Part shown: positions 47,236 through 57,348 of the stretch, piece by piece
Layout: every line of letters begins with the position of its first letter
Position numbering within the stretch: position 1 is the stretch's first letter
Source: Dyella terrae
Lineage (GTDB): Bacteria > Pseudomonadota > Gammaproteobacteria > Xanthomonadales > Rhodanobacteraceae
NCBI RefSeq assembly: GCF_022394535.1
Contig: NZ_CP089414.1
Location: 2,542,001-2,606,000 of the forward strand
Reading direction: 5' to 3'
DNA length: 64,000 nt
Notes under the pieces: generated by a model
What the model was told of the DNA's origin: nothing
The model's input: the letters and a program-made list of their open reading frames with translations, nothing else
Databases searched by the model: none
Made by a program: the position numbers and the translations under genes

Positions 47236-50200
47236 GAGCGGGCACTCCGGCATGGTCAGCCGAATCAGAGTCAGGCGCGTGCTTGTAACGCGCATGCACG
47301 ATGGAGAAAACGACGGGAACGAAGATCAGCGTGGCCGTGGTGGCAAACAACAGGCCACCGATCACGGCGCGGCCCAGTGGCGCGTTCTGCTCGCCGCCAT
47401 CGCCGAGGCCAAGCGCCATCGGCACCATGCCGATGATCATGGCCAACGCGGTCATCAGCACTGGGCGGAAGCGGACGAAGCCTGCCTCGCGCGCCGCCAA
47501 CAAGGCATCGCCGTGGAGGGATAGTCGCTCGCGGCAGAAGCTCACCACCAGCACCGAGTTAGCCGTGGCCACGCCCATGCACATGATCGCACCCGTCAAT
47601 GCTGGCACCGACAACGTGGTGTGCGTGACGAACAGCATCCACAGGATGCCGGCCAGCGCCGCAGGCAGCGCCGTGATGATGACGAACGGATCAGTCCACG
47701 ACTGGAAGTTCACCACGATCAACAGGTACACCAGCACGATCGAACCCAGCAGTCCGAACAGCAGACCCGAGTAGGCATCGTGCATGGTCTGGACCTGGCC
47801 AAGCAGCACAGTGTTCGCGCCCTTCGGCTTGTCCTTGGCGGTGTCGTCGATCACCTTCTGGATATCACCGGCCACAGCGCCCAGGTCACGGCCCTGTATG
47901 GCAGCGAAGATTTCCACCATCGACTGGATGTTGTACTGGCTCACGACGGTGTTGCGATGCGTGCGCGTGATGTCCGCCAGCGCACCCAGCACCTGCGCAT
48001 TGCCACCGCTCTTGGCCGTGATCGGCAAGTTGTTGAGCTGCGGCAACGAATCGAGCTGGTACTGCGGCACCTGCGCCGAGATCGGATAGGTAACGTTGTT
48101 GTCCGGATTCAACCAATACGTGGGCGCCACCTGCGCGGTGCCGGAAAGGTCCGCAATCAGACTGTTGGTCACGTCGGCTTCGGTCAGACCCAGCAGCTGT
48201 GCACGCGTGCGGTCCACGTCGATGCGGAACGCGGGCTGCGCCTGCGACTGCTGGAGGCGTGCGTCGACCACGCCTGGGATCTGCCGAACCTTGTTGAGCA
48301 GCTCGTTGGCGTACGCGAAGTCCTTGTCGAGCTTGCCGCCGCGGACCTGCAAATCGATCGGCGCAGGCGAACCAAAGTTCAGGATCTGGCTGACGATGTC
48401 CGCTGGCGGGAACGAGAACGTCGAGCCCGGGAACGAACGGGGCAGCTTCTCGCGCAGGATCTTCACGTACTCCGCGCTCGGGCGATGCCCCTCCTTCAAC
48501 GAGATCTGGATGTCACCATCGGACTCGCCGATTTCGCCGGTGTTGTTGTAGATGGTGTTGATCGAGCTGGAGTACTGGCCGATGTTGTCGACTACGGCCT
48601 CCAGTTCATCGGGCGGAATCACCTGACGGATAGCCTTCTGGATGTCGGAGAACTCAGCCGACGTGGTTTCCACGCGCGTACCCACTGGCACACGCACGTG
48701 CACCAGGATCTGGCCGCCATCGACGTCCGGGAAGAAGTTGCTGCCAAGGCCCGGCAGCAGCGCGAACGACAGCAGCACAAACCCGAGGAAACCGACCACA
48801 AACACCTTTCGATGCTCCAGCGCCAGATGCAGTACGCCGCTATAGCCCGCACGGAACTTCTCGAAACGATTCACAAAGCCCTGCTGAAAGCGGCCCAGCA
48901 CCGTCTTCGGCGCCGGCTGCTCGATGTGCTGACCATGCTCGTCCACCGTCGCGGGATGCGCGTGCAACAGGTACTTCGCCATGGTCAGCACGAGCGTACG
49001 CGACAGGATGAAGGAGAAGATCATCGCGAAGATCACCGCCTCCGCCATCGGCACGAACAGGTAGCGCGCCACGCCCGGCAGGAAGAACATCGGCACGAAC
49101 ACGATGCAGATGCAGCACAGCGACACGAATGCCGGCACGATGATCTGCGCCGAACCATCCACGATCGCGGTGATGACATCCTTGCCCTGCTCTAGGTGCC
49201 AATTGATGTTCTCAATGGTCACCGTGGCCTCGTCCACCAGGATGCCCACGGCCAGCGCTAAACCGCCGAGCGTCATGATGTTGAGTGTCTGGCCGATGGC
49301 CGACAGCGTGAACACCGAACCCAACACCGCGAGCGGAATCGATGTAGTGATGATCAGCGTCGAGCGCCAGCTGCCGAGAAACAGCAGGATCATCAAACTG
49401 GTAAGCGCGGCGGCGATGATGCCTTCACGCACGACGCCATCGATCGACGAGCGCACGAACACCGACTGGTCGCCAATCGGCGTTACGGTGAGATTTTCGG
49501 GCAACGCATCCTTCATCTGCGCGAGCTTCTCGCGCGCGCCGGCCACGATGGCCAACGTGGAGGTCGAGCCGTTCTTGAGGATGGACAGCAGCGTCGATCG
49601 CTTGCCGTCCACGTGCACGATGTTGGTTTGCGGCGGGTTGCCGTCGCGCACGTGGGCCACGTCACGAATGTAGATGGTGGTGCCGTTGACCTCCTTCACT
49701 GGCAGGTCTTCCAGCTCCTGCACATGAATGGCGGCGTTGTTCAGCTCCATCACGTATTCGTACTTGCCGATCTTCTGCGTGCCGATCGGGCTGATTTGCT
49801 GCTGGTTGGCCAGCGCATTCGCCACGTCCTGCGTGGACAGGCCGCGCGCCTGCAACTGCGCCGGATCCACGTCCAACTGCACCTGGCGCGTCTTGCCGCC
49901 GAACGGATACGGAATGGCTGCGCCTGGCACCGTCACCAGCTGCGGACGCAACTGATTGAGGCCAATGTCACCCAGCTGCTGCTCACTCAGGCCCGTGCCG
50001 GACAACGCCAGCTGCAGGATCGGCACGGTCGACGCGTTGTAGTTGACGATCAACGGTGGCGTGGCACCGGCCGGCATCTGCTTGAGGATCGTCTGCGCGA
50101 TGGCCGTGACCTGCGCGTTCGCCGTGGCGATATTCACGCCAGGCTGGAAGAAGATCTTCGTGATGCCCATGCCATTGATCGACTCCGACTCGATATGCTC

Positions 50201-50437
50201 GATGTCGTTGACGGTCGTGGTGAGCACGCGCTCGAACGGCGTGTTCATACGGCCAGACATCTGGTCGGGCGTCATGCCGGTGAACTGCCAGGACACCGCG
50301 ATCACCGGAATATTGATCTCCGGAAAGATGTCGGTAGGCGTACGCATGGCCGACATCACACCAAAGATGAGAATGGCCAGTGCAAGAACAATAAAAGTGT
50401 AGGGCCGCGTAAGCGCGATCCGGACGATGCCAAGCAT
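47228..50437 (-). CDS. RND-family efflux permease
   Basis: 1,069 residues from ATG 50437 (MLGIVRIALTRPYTFIVLALAIL); a TTG 39 bases upstream is less likely. Twelve membrane helices and two large periplasmic loops are visible. The TM4 segment GGLALAVGILVDEATVTIENINWHLEQG carries an acidic residue in place of the twin Asp of AcrB, as in many MdtBC/HAE and metal-type relatives. It is a proton-driven exporter with unknown substrates, located in the inner membrane. The upstream 156 bp contain two ATGAAGAT-type palindromes, and the two-component genes lie just beyond, so induction by that system is likely. Confidence 0.93.
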   Translation of the reverse strand: MLGIVRIALTRPYTFIVLALAILIFGVMSAMRTPTDIFPEINIPVIAVSWQFTGMTPDQMSGRMNTPFERVLTTTVNDIEHIESESINGMGITKIFFQPGVNIATANAQVTAIAQTILKQMPAGATPPLIVNYNASTVPILQLALSGTGLSEQQLGDIGLNQLRPQLVTVPGAAIPYPFGGKTRQVQLDVDPAQLQARGLSTQDVANALANQQQISPIGTQKIGKYEYVMELNNAAIHVQELEDLPVKEVNGTTIYIRDVAHVRDGNPPQTNIVHVDGKRSTLLSILKNGSTSTLAIVAGAREKLAQMKDALPENLTVTPIGDQSVFVRSSIDGVVREGIIAAALTSLMILLFLGSWRSTLIITTSIPLAVLGSVFTLSAIGQTLNIMTLGGLALAVGILVDEATVTIENINWHLEQGKDVITAIVDGSAQIIVPAFVSLCCICIVFVPMFFLPGVARYLFVPMAEAVIFAMIFSFILSRTLVLTMAKYLLHAHPATVDEHGQHIEQPAPKTVLGRFQQGFVNRFEKFRAGYSGVLHLALEHRKVFVVGFLGFVLLSFALLPGLGSNFFPDVDGGQILVHVRVPVGTRVETTSAEFSDIQKAIRQVIPPDELEAVVDNIGQYSSSINTIYNNTGEIGESDGDIQISLKEGHRPSAEYVKILREKLPRSFPGSTFSFPPADIVSQILNFGSPAPIDLQVRGGKLDKDFAYANELLNKVRQIPGVVDARLQQSQAQPAFRIDVDRTRAQLLGLTEADVTNSLIADLSGTAQVAPTYWLNPDNNVTYPISAQVPQYQLDSLPQLNNLPITAKSGGNAQVLGALADITRTHRNTVVSQYNIQSMVEIFAAIQGRDLGAVAGDIQKVIDDTAKDKPKGANTVLLGQVQTMHDAYSGLLFGLLGSIVLVYLLIVVNFQSWTDPFVIITALPAALAGILWMLFVTHTTLSVPALTGAIMCMGVATANSVLVVSFCRERLSLHGDALLAAREAGFVRFRPVLMTALAMIIGMVPMALGLGDGGEQNAPLGRAVIGGLLFATTATLIFVPVVFSIVHARYKHAPDSDSADHAGVPAHV

Positions 50438-50516
50438 GCGGGGGATTTCCGTGCGCGAAATGATGCGTCGCGGCAAATTTTCGCACGCACCGGATACCCT
50501 CAGAAGAGTCCGGCGG

Positions 50517-50584
50517 ATGAAGATAATTTCATGTTGCCCAAACCAAGCGCCCTGGCCGGTTGCATGAAGATTTCTTCACGCAAC
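50517..50584. promoter_or_regulatory. Twin ATGAAGAT palindromes in front of the RND operon
   Basis: ATGAA/TTCAT around GATAAT (50517-50532) and a 26-bp near-palindrome (GTTGC and TGAAGA at 50559-50570 with 50573-50584; one mismatch) share the word ATGAAGAT 47 bases apart. The arrangement could be the response-regulator operator. The second palindrome could also end the kinase transcript. Confidence 0.4.
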
Positions 50585-50593
50585 CGTGCACGC

Positions 50594-52027
50594 TTAGACC
50601 GTCATGGGCGTGACTTCCGGCACAGAGCGCGACAGGCAAGTGCCGACTTTCTCATCGGGATCCAGGGCGTAACAGTACAGCGTGAGGCGTGCGCCACTGC
50701 TGCTGGCATCAGCGATGTCGAGCGCGTACCCGTGCAGGCGCACGATGGCACTGACGATACTGAGGCCCAGCCCCGAGCCACCCGTTGTACGGCTGTTGTC
50801 GCCGCGATAGAAACGACGCGTCACCGCATCGCGCTCGTCGGCCGGTATGCCGGGGCCGCTGTCGACCACATCCACGCGCGGCCCCCGTTTATCCATGCAC
50901 GCACGCAGGCTAACCCTGCCGCCGGTCGGCGTGAACTTGATCGCATTGCCAACCAGGTTGGCCAATGCCTCGAACAGAAGATGTGCATCGGCGCGCACGG
51001 GCGCGAGTTGCTGGATGTCGACGTCGAACGTCTGCCCACGATCCTCCGCCACAGGTGCGTAAAACTCATGCACCTGGCGCAACACCTGCCCCACGTCCAC
51101 TTCGTCGAAGCAGGCTACGCGATGGCGATCCTCCAGCTCCGACACGCGTAACAGGGCTCGGAATCGGGTCAGCACTTCGTCGATGTCGACGACGCACGAT
51201 TCCACCAACGCCGCTTCCGGCTCACCGTCAAGCTGCTGCTGCGTGCGGTACAGACGCGCGCGCAGGCGCGTCAGCGGTGTACGCAGGTCGTGCGCGATGT
51301 TGTCGCACACACCCTTCACTTCGTTCATCAGGCGCTCGATTTCGCCCAGCATGGTGTTGACGATGCTCGCGAGCTGGTCGAGTTCGTCGCCACGGCGGCT
51401 CACCGGCAAACGCTTGGAAAGATCACCCTGGCGAATCGGGTCGGTCGCTTCCTGCAACTGGCGGATCCGCTTCTCCGGACCACGCCGCAGCAGGAACCCG
51501 CCGAGCAGACCAGGGATGATGGTCAGCGAAATACCCCACAGCAACGCACGGCGGATGATCGCGCCGATGCCGTCGATGGTGCTGATGTCCTTGGCGATAA
51601 CCAGGATGTTGCCGTTCGGCAATGTCGTCGCCAGTCCGCGCGCCCGTACGCGCTCTGCGTCCCGATCCGGTCGTGGCAGGCCGTGCCTGAGCAGATGCAC
51701 CTGGCCATCGCGCAACAGCGACGCCGGCAGATGATCGATGTTGCCGGCGACCGGCTGGTGGTCCTTGTCGAATAGGCCAACGGACATGATGCCGTGCGGA
51801 TCGATGGCGGCCGCCGCATCAACCGTGGTGGCAAGCCGCGTCGGGTCCGTCGAAGCGATGTAATGCATGCGCTGCTGCAACATCTGGTCAATGACCGTGT
51901 TGAGGTAGCGCGTGGTTTCCCACTGGATCACACCGACCAGCACGGCGCACCATACAACGAACAGGGAGCCGTAGATCAGGATCAGCCGTGATGTGGTGGA
52001 GTGCCAGCTGTTTGGATGTCCGTTCAT
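50594..52027 (-). CDS. Sensor histidine kinase (EnvZ/QseC-like)
   Basis: A protein of 477 residues whose ATG overlaps the response-regulator stop (ATGA). Membrane helix about 15-36, a periplasmic sensor of about 120 residues, second helix about 160-180, HAMP, then the dimerisation helix with phospho-acceptor His246 (NIAHDLRTPLTRLRARL). The ATPase domain carries the N box (ALANLVGNAIKFTP), G1 (VVDSGPGIPADE) and G2 (GGSGLGLSIV). It probably senses membrane or toxic stress and drives the neighbouring RND operon, which lies immediately downstream on the same strand. Confidence 0.93.
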   Translation of the reverse strand: MNGHPNSWHSTTSRLILIYGSLFVVWCAVLVGVIQWETTRYLNTVIDQMLQQRMHYIASTDPTRLATTVDAAAAIDPHGIMSVGLFDKDHQPVAGNIDHLPASLLRDGQVHLLRHGLPRPDRDAERVRARGLATTLPNGNILVIAKDISTIDGIGAIIRRALLWGISLTIIPGLLGGFLLRRGPEKRIRQLQEATDPIRQGDLSKRLPVSRRGDELDQLASIVNTMLGEIERLMNEVKGVCDNIAHDLRTPLTRLRARLYRTQQQLDGEPEAALVESCVVDIDEVLTRFRALLRVSELEDRHRVACFDEVDVGQVLRQVHEFYAPVAEDRGQTFDVDIQQLAPVRADAHLLFEALANLVGNAIKFTPTGGRVSLRACMDKRGPRVDVVDSGPGIPADERDAVTRRFYRGDNSRTTGGSGLGLSIVSAIVRLHGYALDIADASSSGARLTLYCYALDPDEKVGTCLSRSVPEVTPMTV

Positions 52028-52725
52028 GACACCACCGAAGATATTTCGTTAGCGGCCGCGATCATGTAGCCGGTGCCGCGCACCGTATGGATCAGCGCCA
52101 GTTGCCCGGTGCCGTCGATCTTTCGCCGCAAGCGCGCGATGTGCACGTCGATCACGTTGGTGCCGGGGTCAAAATGGAAGCCCCACACCGTCTCGAAGAT
52201 CATCGTACGTGTGAGCACCTGCCCCGAGTTGCGCATCAGGAACTCGAGCAAGCGATATTCAGTGGGTAGCAGCGTCAGCGGCTGGCCACCGCGGTAGGCC
52301 ACATGACTGACCAGATCCAGCTCGAGATCGGCCACGCGCAGGCGCTGCACGACCGCCTGCGGCTGGCGCCGGCGTAGCAGTACTTCGGCGCGAGCGGACA
52401 TTTCATCGGGAGCGAACGGCTTGGTGAGATAGTCGTCGCCACCGGCGCGCAGACCACGCACGCGTTCGTCCACGTCGCTCAGCGCGCTGATCATCAGCAC
52501 AGGCGTATCGCGACCCGCACGGCGCAACTCGGCCACCACGTCGATGCCATCCATGCCGGGCAACATACGATCCAGCGTGATCAGGTCGTAATCGCGTTGC
52601 ATGGCACGGTCGAGGCCGTCACGGCCATTGGCCACCCACTCGGCCTGCATACCGTGCACGCTGAGCTCCGCGACGATCTCGCGCGCGGTAGTTTCGTCGT
52701 CTTCGATGACCAGCACGTGGGGCAT
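52024..52725 (-). CDS. OmpR-family response regulator
   Basis: 233 residues from ATG 52725 (MPHVLVIEDDETT); an in-frame ATG at 52734 is the alternative. The receiver domain has acidic pocket EDD (8-10), phospho-acceptor Asp52 (LITLDRMLPGMDG) and conserved Lys (LTKPFAPDE). The C-terminal winged helix ends with the expected YRLLEFLMRNSGQVLTR and VIDVHIARLRRKI. It forms a coupled pair with the kinase. Targets are likely the RND operon and its own promoter. Confidence 0.94.
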   Translation of the reverse strand: MPHVLVIEDDETTAREIVAELSVHGMQAEWVANGRDGLDRAMQRDYDLITLDRMLPGMDGIDVVAELRRAGRDTPVLMISALSDVDERVRGLRAGGDDYLTKPFAPDEMSARAEVLLRRRQPQAVVQRLRVADLELDLVSHVAYRGGQPLTLLPTEYRLLEFLMRNSGQVLTRTMIFETVWGFHFDPGTNVIDVHIARLRRKIDGTGQLALIHTVRGTGYMIAAANEISSVVS

Positions 52726-52788
52726 GGCAACCATAAAACCTGGAATCCAGTGATAGGGATGCGGGGGCAGCCATGTCCCCGCAAAGCC

Positions 52789-52812
52789 AAACGGCCCCAA
52801 TCGGGGCCGTTT
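52789..52812 (-). terminator. Terminator hairpin of rpoH
   Basis: AAACGGCCCC (52789-52798) pairs perfectly with 52803-52812 around a four-base loop and, reading leftward, ends in TTT. It lies 24 bases behind the rpoH stop. The response-regulator promoter must sit in or after it. Confidence 0.6.
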
Positions 52813-52836
52813 GTCATCTTACGCTTACACCGAAGA

Positions 52837-53694
<858 letters not shown>

Positions 53695-53723
53695 GGGTGG
53701 AACCTCCTGAATAGGGGATCAGC

Positions 53724-53750
53724 TTAGCACTCGGATAGTGAGAGTGCTAA
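53724..53750. promoter_or_regulatory. CIRCE operator (HrcA site) upstream of rpoH
   Basis: TTAGCACTC (53724-53732), nine spacer bases, and GAGTGCTAA (53742-53750): a perfect match to the CIRCE consensus in sequence and spacing. It ends 30 bases before the rpoH start, so it lies in the leader or overlaps the promoter. HrcA binding there would repress rpoH until heat inactivates HrcA. Confidence 0.93.
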
Positions 53751-53880
53751 AGGCCCCGAAAGGTTCCGGGACCTTTGATGAACTGAATAGTACAGGAATT
53801 TGGAACACCTGTCCAGCGAGGCGCCCAGGGGAGGCTCCACAGTGCCTAGTCGGCGGTTCAGCGACCGTGAAAAGGCCGTT

Positions 53881-54582
53881 TCAGCCGAGTTCTGAGCGCA
53901 TTGGCAGGGACCAGTCGATCGGTGCGACCCCACGGCTTTCCAGATACCGGTTCGCCGCCGAGAAGTGCCCGCAACCGATAAAACCCCGATGCGCTGACAA
54001 GGGAGATGGGTGCACCGAGCGCAAAACGCAATGGCGGCGACTGTCGATCAGCTGGCCCTTTTTCTGGGCGTAGGAGCCCCACAACATGAACACCAGCCCT
54101 TCCCGCTCGCGGTTGAGGGCGTCGATGGCGGCGTCGGTAAACCCTTCCCAACCCTTGCCCTGGTGGGAGGCGGCCAAGCTCTGCTGGACGGTAAGCACGG
54201 CGTTGAGCAGCAGCACACCTCGGTCAGCCCAAGGCGTCAGACAGCCATGATCCGGCGCCCGAAAGCCCAGGTCCCGGTGGATCTCTTTGAAGATGTTCTG
54301 CAGCGAGGGCGGCGCCGGGATTCCCGGGCGTACCGAGAAGCACAGCCCATGGGCCTGATTCGGTCCGTGGTACGGGTCCTGGCCCAGGATCACCACTCGC
54401 ACCGCGTCGAACGGGGTGTGATCGAAGGCGGCAAAGATCTCAGGACCAGGCGGGTAGATCACCTTCCCCGCCTGCTTTTCGACGCGCAGGAAGTCCCCCA
54501 ATGCCTGCATGTCGGGCCGGCCCAGATAGTCGCCGACACGCGCCTTCCACGAAGGCTCCAGCTTCACACGATCGTCGGTCAC
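53881..54582 (-). CDS. ung: Uracil-DNA glycosylase (family 1)
   Basis: A protein of 233 residues from a GTG that overlaps the twin-receiver stop (GTGA). The water-activating loop GQDPYHG (67-73) has catalytic Asp69, and the leucine-intercalation loop [11 protein letters not shown] has the catalytic His. LLLNAVLTV and [11 protein letters not shown] complete the uracil pocket. It removes uracil from DNA to start base-excision repair. Coupling to a regulator gene is unusual for ung. Confidence 0.97.
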   Translation of the reverse strand: MTDDRVKLEPSWKARVGDYLGRPDMQALGDFLRVEKQAGKVIYPPGPEIFAAFDHTPFDAVRVVILGQDPYHGPNQAHGLCFSVRPGIPAPPSLQNIFKEIHRDLGFRAPDHGCLTPWADRGVLLLNAVLTVQQSLAASHQGKGWEGFTDAAIDALNREREGLVFMLWGSYAQKKGQLIDSRRHCVLRSVHPSPLSAHRGFIGCGHFSAANRYLESRGVAPIDWSLPMRSELG

Positions 54583-55421
54583 GCCGCGTCGCCCCGCTCG
54601 CGCAGGTGCTGCGAAACGCGTAGTTGGAACAGCAACTTGGTCATCAACAGTTTTTCCTCAATGGGCTTCTCGACTAGGTCGTTGGCACCGGCACGCAGCA
54701 GCGCGGCTTGGTTGGCCGGATTCTCGTCACCCGTCATCACCAGCACGGGCAGTCGACCCTTGCCATAACCATAGTCGCGCCGGATGCGTTCAAGCAGGTC
54801 GCCACCGGTGAGCTCACCCTTCAAGCTGACGTCGGTAAGCACGATGTCGGCACCGACTTTCGCCTGCTCCTTCGCCTTGTCGAGCAGCACCAGCGCATCT
54901 TCGACGCTGACCACGTGGTACACGGTAAGGCCGTGCTTTTCCAGAATGCGGCGCGTCGCCAGCGCCACCACTCGGCTGTCTTCCACGTAGAGCACTTCAC
55001 CCTCGGCGGTGTCGGAGGGTTTCACGTAGCCACGAATGAATTCCGCCAGCGCCTGGAAGCCCAGCGACTTGTCGAAGTAATCGGTAACGTGCTCGCCCAA
55101 CGTGCGGTTATGCAGACGATCGTCGACGTCGCCGGATACCACGACGACAGGCACGTAGGCCTGCGCCGCAGATTCGCGCACGTGGCGCGCGAGCTCCAGC
55201 CCGTCCATGTCGGGCAGCCGCAATGCGATGGTGATGAAGTCGAACGCGCGACTTTCGAGCAGCTCCTTGGCTTCCGCACCGTTGCCCGCACCCACCACGT
55301 CACTGTCGGGCAGTTCGCTCTTCAGCACGCGGGCAATCAACTGACGCACCACCTTGGAACCATCTACTACCAGCACCCTGGGCGCCGTCCCTACCGTACG
55401 ACTGCTGAAACTTCCACTCAT
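54579..55421 (-). CDS. Twin-receiver response regulator, first receiver degenerate
   Basis: A protein of 280 residues made of two receiver domains and no output domain. In the first (15-130) the phospho-acceptor position is Ala66 ([12 protein letters not shown]) although Lys118 is kept, so it cannot be phosphorylated in the usual way. The second (142-275) has Asp197 ([10 protein letters not shown]), T/S (VLVMTGDEN) and Lys (VEKPIEEK). The product resembles the receiver half of PleD-like or chemotaxis/motility regulators, and partners must supply output. It overlaps ung by four bases. Confidence 0.88.
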   Translation of the reverse strand: MSGSFSSRTVGTAPRVLVVDGSKVVRQLIARVLKSELPDSDVVGAGNGAEAKELLESRAFDFITIALRLPDMDGLELARHVRESAAQAYVPVVVVSGDVDDRLHNRTLGEHVTDYFDKSLGFQALAEFIRGYVKPSDTAEGEVLYVEDSRVVALATRRILEKHGLTVYHVVSVEDALVLLDKAKEQAKVGADIVLTDVSLKGELTGGDLLERIRRDYGYGKGRLPVLVMTGDENPANQAALLRAGANDLVEKPIEEKLLMTKLLFQLRVSQHLRERGDAA

Positions 55422-55567
55422 CCCCTGTCACCCACGTGTAGGCCGGCACTCCCTGCCGGCAACCTATCGGTGCACCCTCCTAGCGCCCGGAGAGCCCGAT
55501 CCGGATGCTGCACCATCCCCGCAAACCTTGCATGACAAGCTTGCCGTGGCGTGAGCCGGCGCACGCT

Positions 55568-56554
55568 TCACGCTGCCTTGCGCAGTTGCCACGCGCTGAC
55601 CAGGCGAGCGCCCAGCCAGCCGAGCACTGCAGCAGCCACCGGCACGGCCGCCAGCAACCACAGCGGCAATACGTCGATCTGCAGCTTGCCGGCGTAGACC
55701 TGGCCCAGTCGCTGAACCGGCTCGGCCAGTGCCAGCTCCACCAGTACCGCAAAGCCCGCGGCGAGAATGCCTGCGAACAAGCCGTACCAGATGCCGGCAT
55801 AAAGATAAGGACGGCGTACGAAGGCGCGGCTCGCACCCACCAGCATCAGCACACCGATTTCCTCGTGGCGGCTGGCGATGTCCACACGCACGGTGTTGCC
55901 AACCACCAACAGTACGGCCCCGGCCAACAGTGCGGCGAGGATCATCACGATGCGCTGGCCGACGCCGAGCAAGGCTTCAAGACGTTGGCGCCACGTGCCG
56001 CCATCTTGCACCTGGTCCACACCCTGCATGCCCCGCACGTCGGCGACGAGGTGATCGACGCTATCCGCACTCACGCCAGCCTTGGGCTGTACCTCAAGCA
56101 CGAAGGGCAGCGGGTTGACGTCCAATGTGTGCAGCGCGCCAGAGAAGCCTTGCATCTTGGCTAGTTCGTCCATGCCTTGGTCGGGCGATTTGACGGTGAC
56201 GCCGTTGACTTCAGCGCGTTCGCCCAGCTTCTTGGCCATCATGTCCGCCGACGAGACGCTCTGCCCCGGCTGCAGGAACACGCTGATGGTCTGGTTCTGG
56301 CCCAGCGCATCACCCATCTTCTGCAGGTTGCCCAGCAGCAGATAGAAGGTCAGCGGCAACGCGAGTGCGATGGCCATCACCGTCACGGTGAGCAAGGTGC
56401 CGATCGGACGCGACATCAAGCGGCGCAGGCTCGCCGCCGCACTCCAGCCGTGGTGCTCGCGCCAACTTGCCACTGGCCTGGGCTTATTGCGAATGCCGCG
56501 CGACTGGTCGGAAAGCAGCGGGCTTTCCATGGGGAATTCGGGCTGCGTGCTCAT
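55568..56554 (-). CDS. ftsX: Cell-division protein FtsX
   Basis: A protein of 328 residues whose ATG overlaps the ftsE stop. One membrane helix after a basic cytosolic N-terminus (MSRPIGTLLTVTVMAIALALPLTFYLLL), a periplasmic domain (about 75-185) that in E. coli recruits EnvC, then three helices. The N-terminal 45 residues form a longer cytosolic arm than the minimum. With FtsE it forms the ABC-type complex that switches on septal amidases. It has the expected FtsEX gene order. Confidence 0.95.
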   Translation of the reverse strand: MSTQPEFPMESPLLSDQSRGIRNKPRPVASWREHHGWSAAASLRRLMSRPIGTLLTVTVMAIALALPLTFYLLLGNLQKMGDALGQNQTISVFLQPGQSVSSADMMAKKLGERAEVNGVTVKSPDQGMDELAKMQGFSGALHTLDVNPLPFVLEVQPKAGVSADSVDHLVADVRGMQGVDQVQDGGTWRQRLEALLGVGQRIVMILAALLAGAVLLVVGNTVRVDIASRHEEIGVLMLVGASRAFVRRPYLYAGIWYGLFAGILAAGFAVLVELALAEPVQRLGQVYAGKLQIDVLPLWLLAAVPVAAAVLGWLGARLVSAWQLRKAA

Positions 56555-57228
56555 AGCACCTCCTGCGCGGCCACGTCAGCGACGAGGCGGCCGTGATCGA
56601 GCACGATCACACGCTTCCTCATACGCTTGATCAACGGCAGATCATGGCTGGCAATCAGCACGGTGGTACCCACGTTCTGGAATTCCGCAAACAGGCCCAT
56701 GATCTCCACCGCCAACGAGGGGTCGAGGTTGCCGGTGGGTTCGTCCGCGATCAGCAGCGTCGGCTTGGCGACGATGGCGCGGGCAATGCCCACGCGCTGC
56801 TGCTCGCCAGCGGATAGCGTGGCCGGCAGCTGCCGCTCGTAGGCCAGCAGGCCGACCTTCTCCAGCGCCGCACGCGCACGCTTGCCGCGCTCGCTGGGTG
56901 CCATGCCGCCGATCATCAGCGGCAATTCGACGTTGGCGAACACCGTGCGATCCATCAACAGGCGATGGTCCTGGAACACCATGCCCAGGCGGCGGCGGAG
57001 TTTGGGGATGCCGGCGCGGCCTATCTTGGCCAGGCTCTGCCCATCCAGCGTGATCACACCGTGCGAGGGCCGCTCGATCAGGCCCAACAATTTGAGCAAC
57101 GTGCTCTTGCCGGCGCCCGAATGGCCGGTCACAAAGGCCATCTCGCCTGTCGCTACTTCAAAGGAAAGTTGCGACAAGGCCTCGTGGCCACCTTCATAAC
57201 GTTTACTGACTTGGTCGAAGCGGATCAC
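56551..57228 (-). CDS. ftsE: Cell-division ATP-binding protein FtsE
   Basis: A protein of 225 residues. Walker A GHSGAGKST, signature LSAGEQQRVGIARAI, Walker B LLIADEPTGNLD and H-loop IASHD are complete, so it is an active ATPase. IRFDQVSKRYEGGHEALSQLSFEV is the standard FtsE opening. It pairs with FtsX at the division ring. It is located 120 bp behind rhlB on the same strand; that gap holds an uninterrupted hairpin (CTGCCGCGG with CCGCGGCAG, about 57306-57330). Confidence 0.96.
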   Translation of the reverse strand: MIRFDQVSKRYEGGHEALSQLSFEVATGEMAFVTGHSGAGKSTLLKLLGLIERPSHGVITLDGQSLAKIGRAGIPKLRRRLGMVFQDHRLLMDRTVFANVELPLMIGGMAPSERGKRARAALEKVGLLAYERQLPATLSAGEQQRVGIARAIVAKPTLLIADEPTGNLDPSLAVEIMGLFAEFQNVGTTVLIASHDLPLIKRMRKRVIVLDHGRLVADVAAQEVL

Positions 57229-57348
57229 CGCGCATCCCCGGTCCTGAGATGACAGAAGGATAAGGGATGCGTGCGTGAAGGTCAGTCGGTTTTATCTCGT
57301 CGAGCTGCCGCGGATTCAGCCCGCGGCAGTTCACGGCAAGCGGATAGC

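Noticed and set aside
47621..49195. 524-residue rightward frame opposite the RND permease
   Set aside because: It is antisense shadow with His/Arg/Gln-rich composition.
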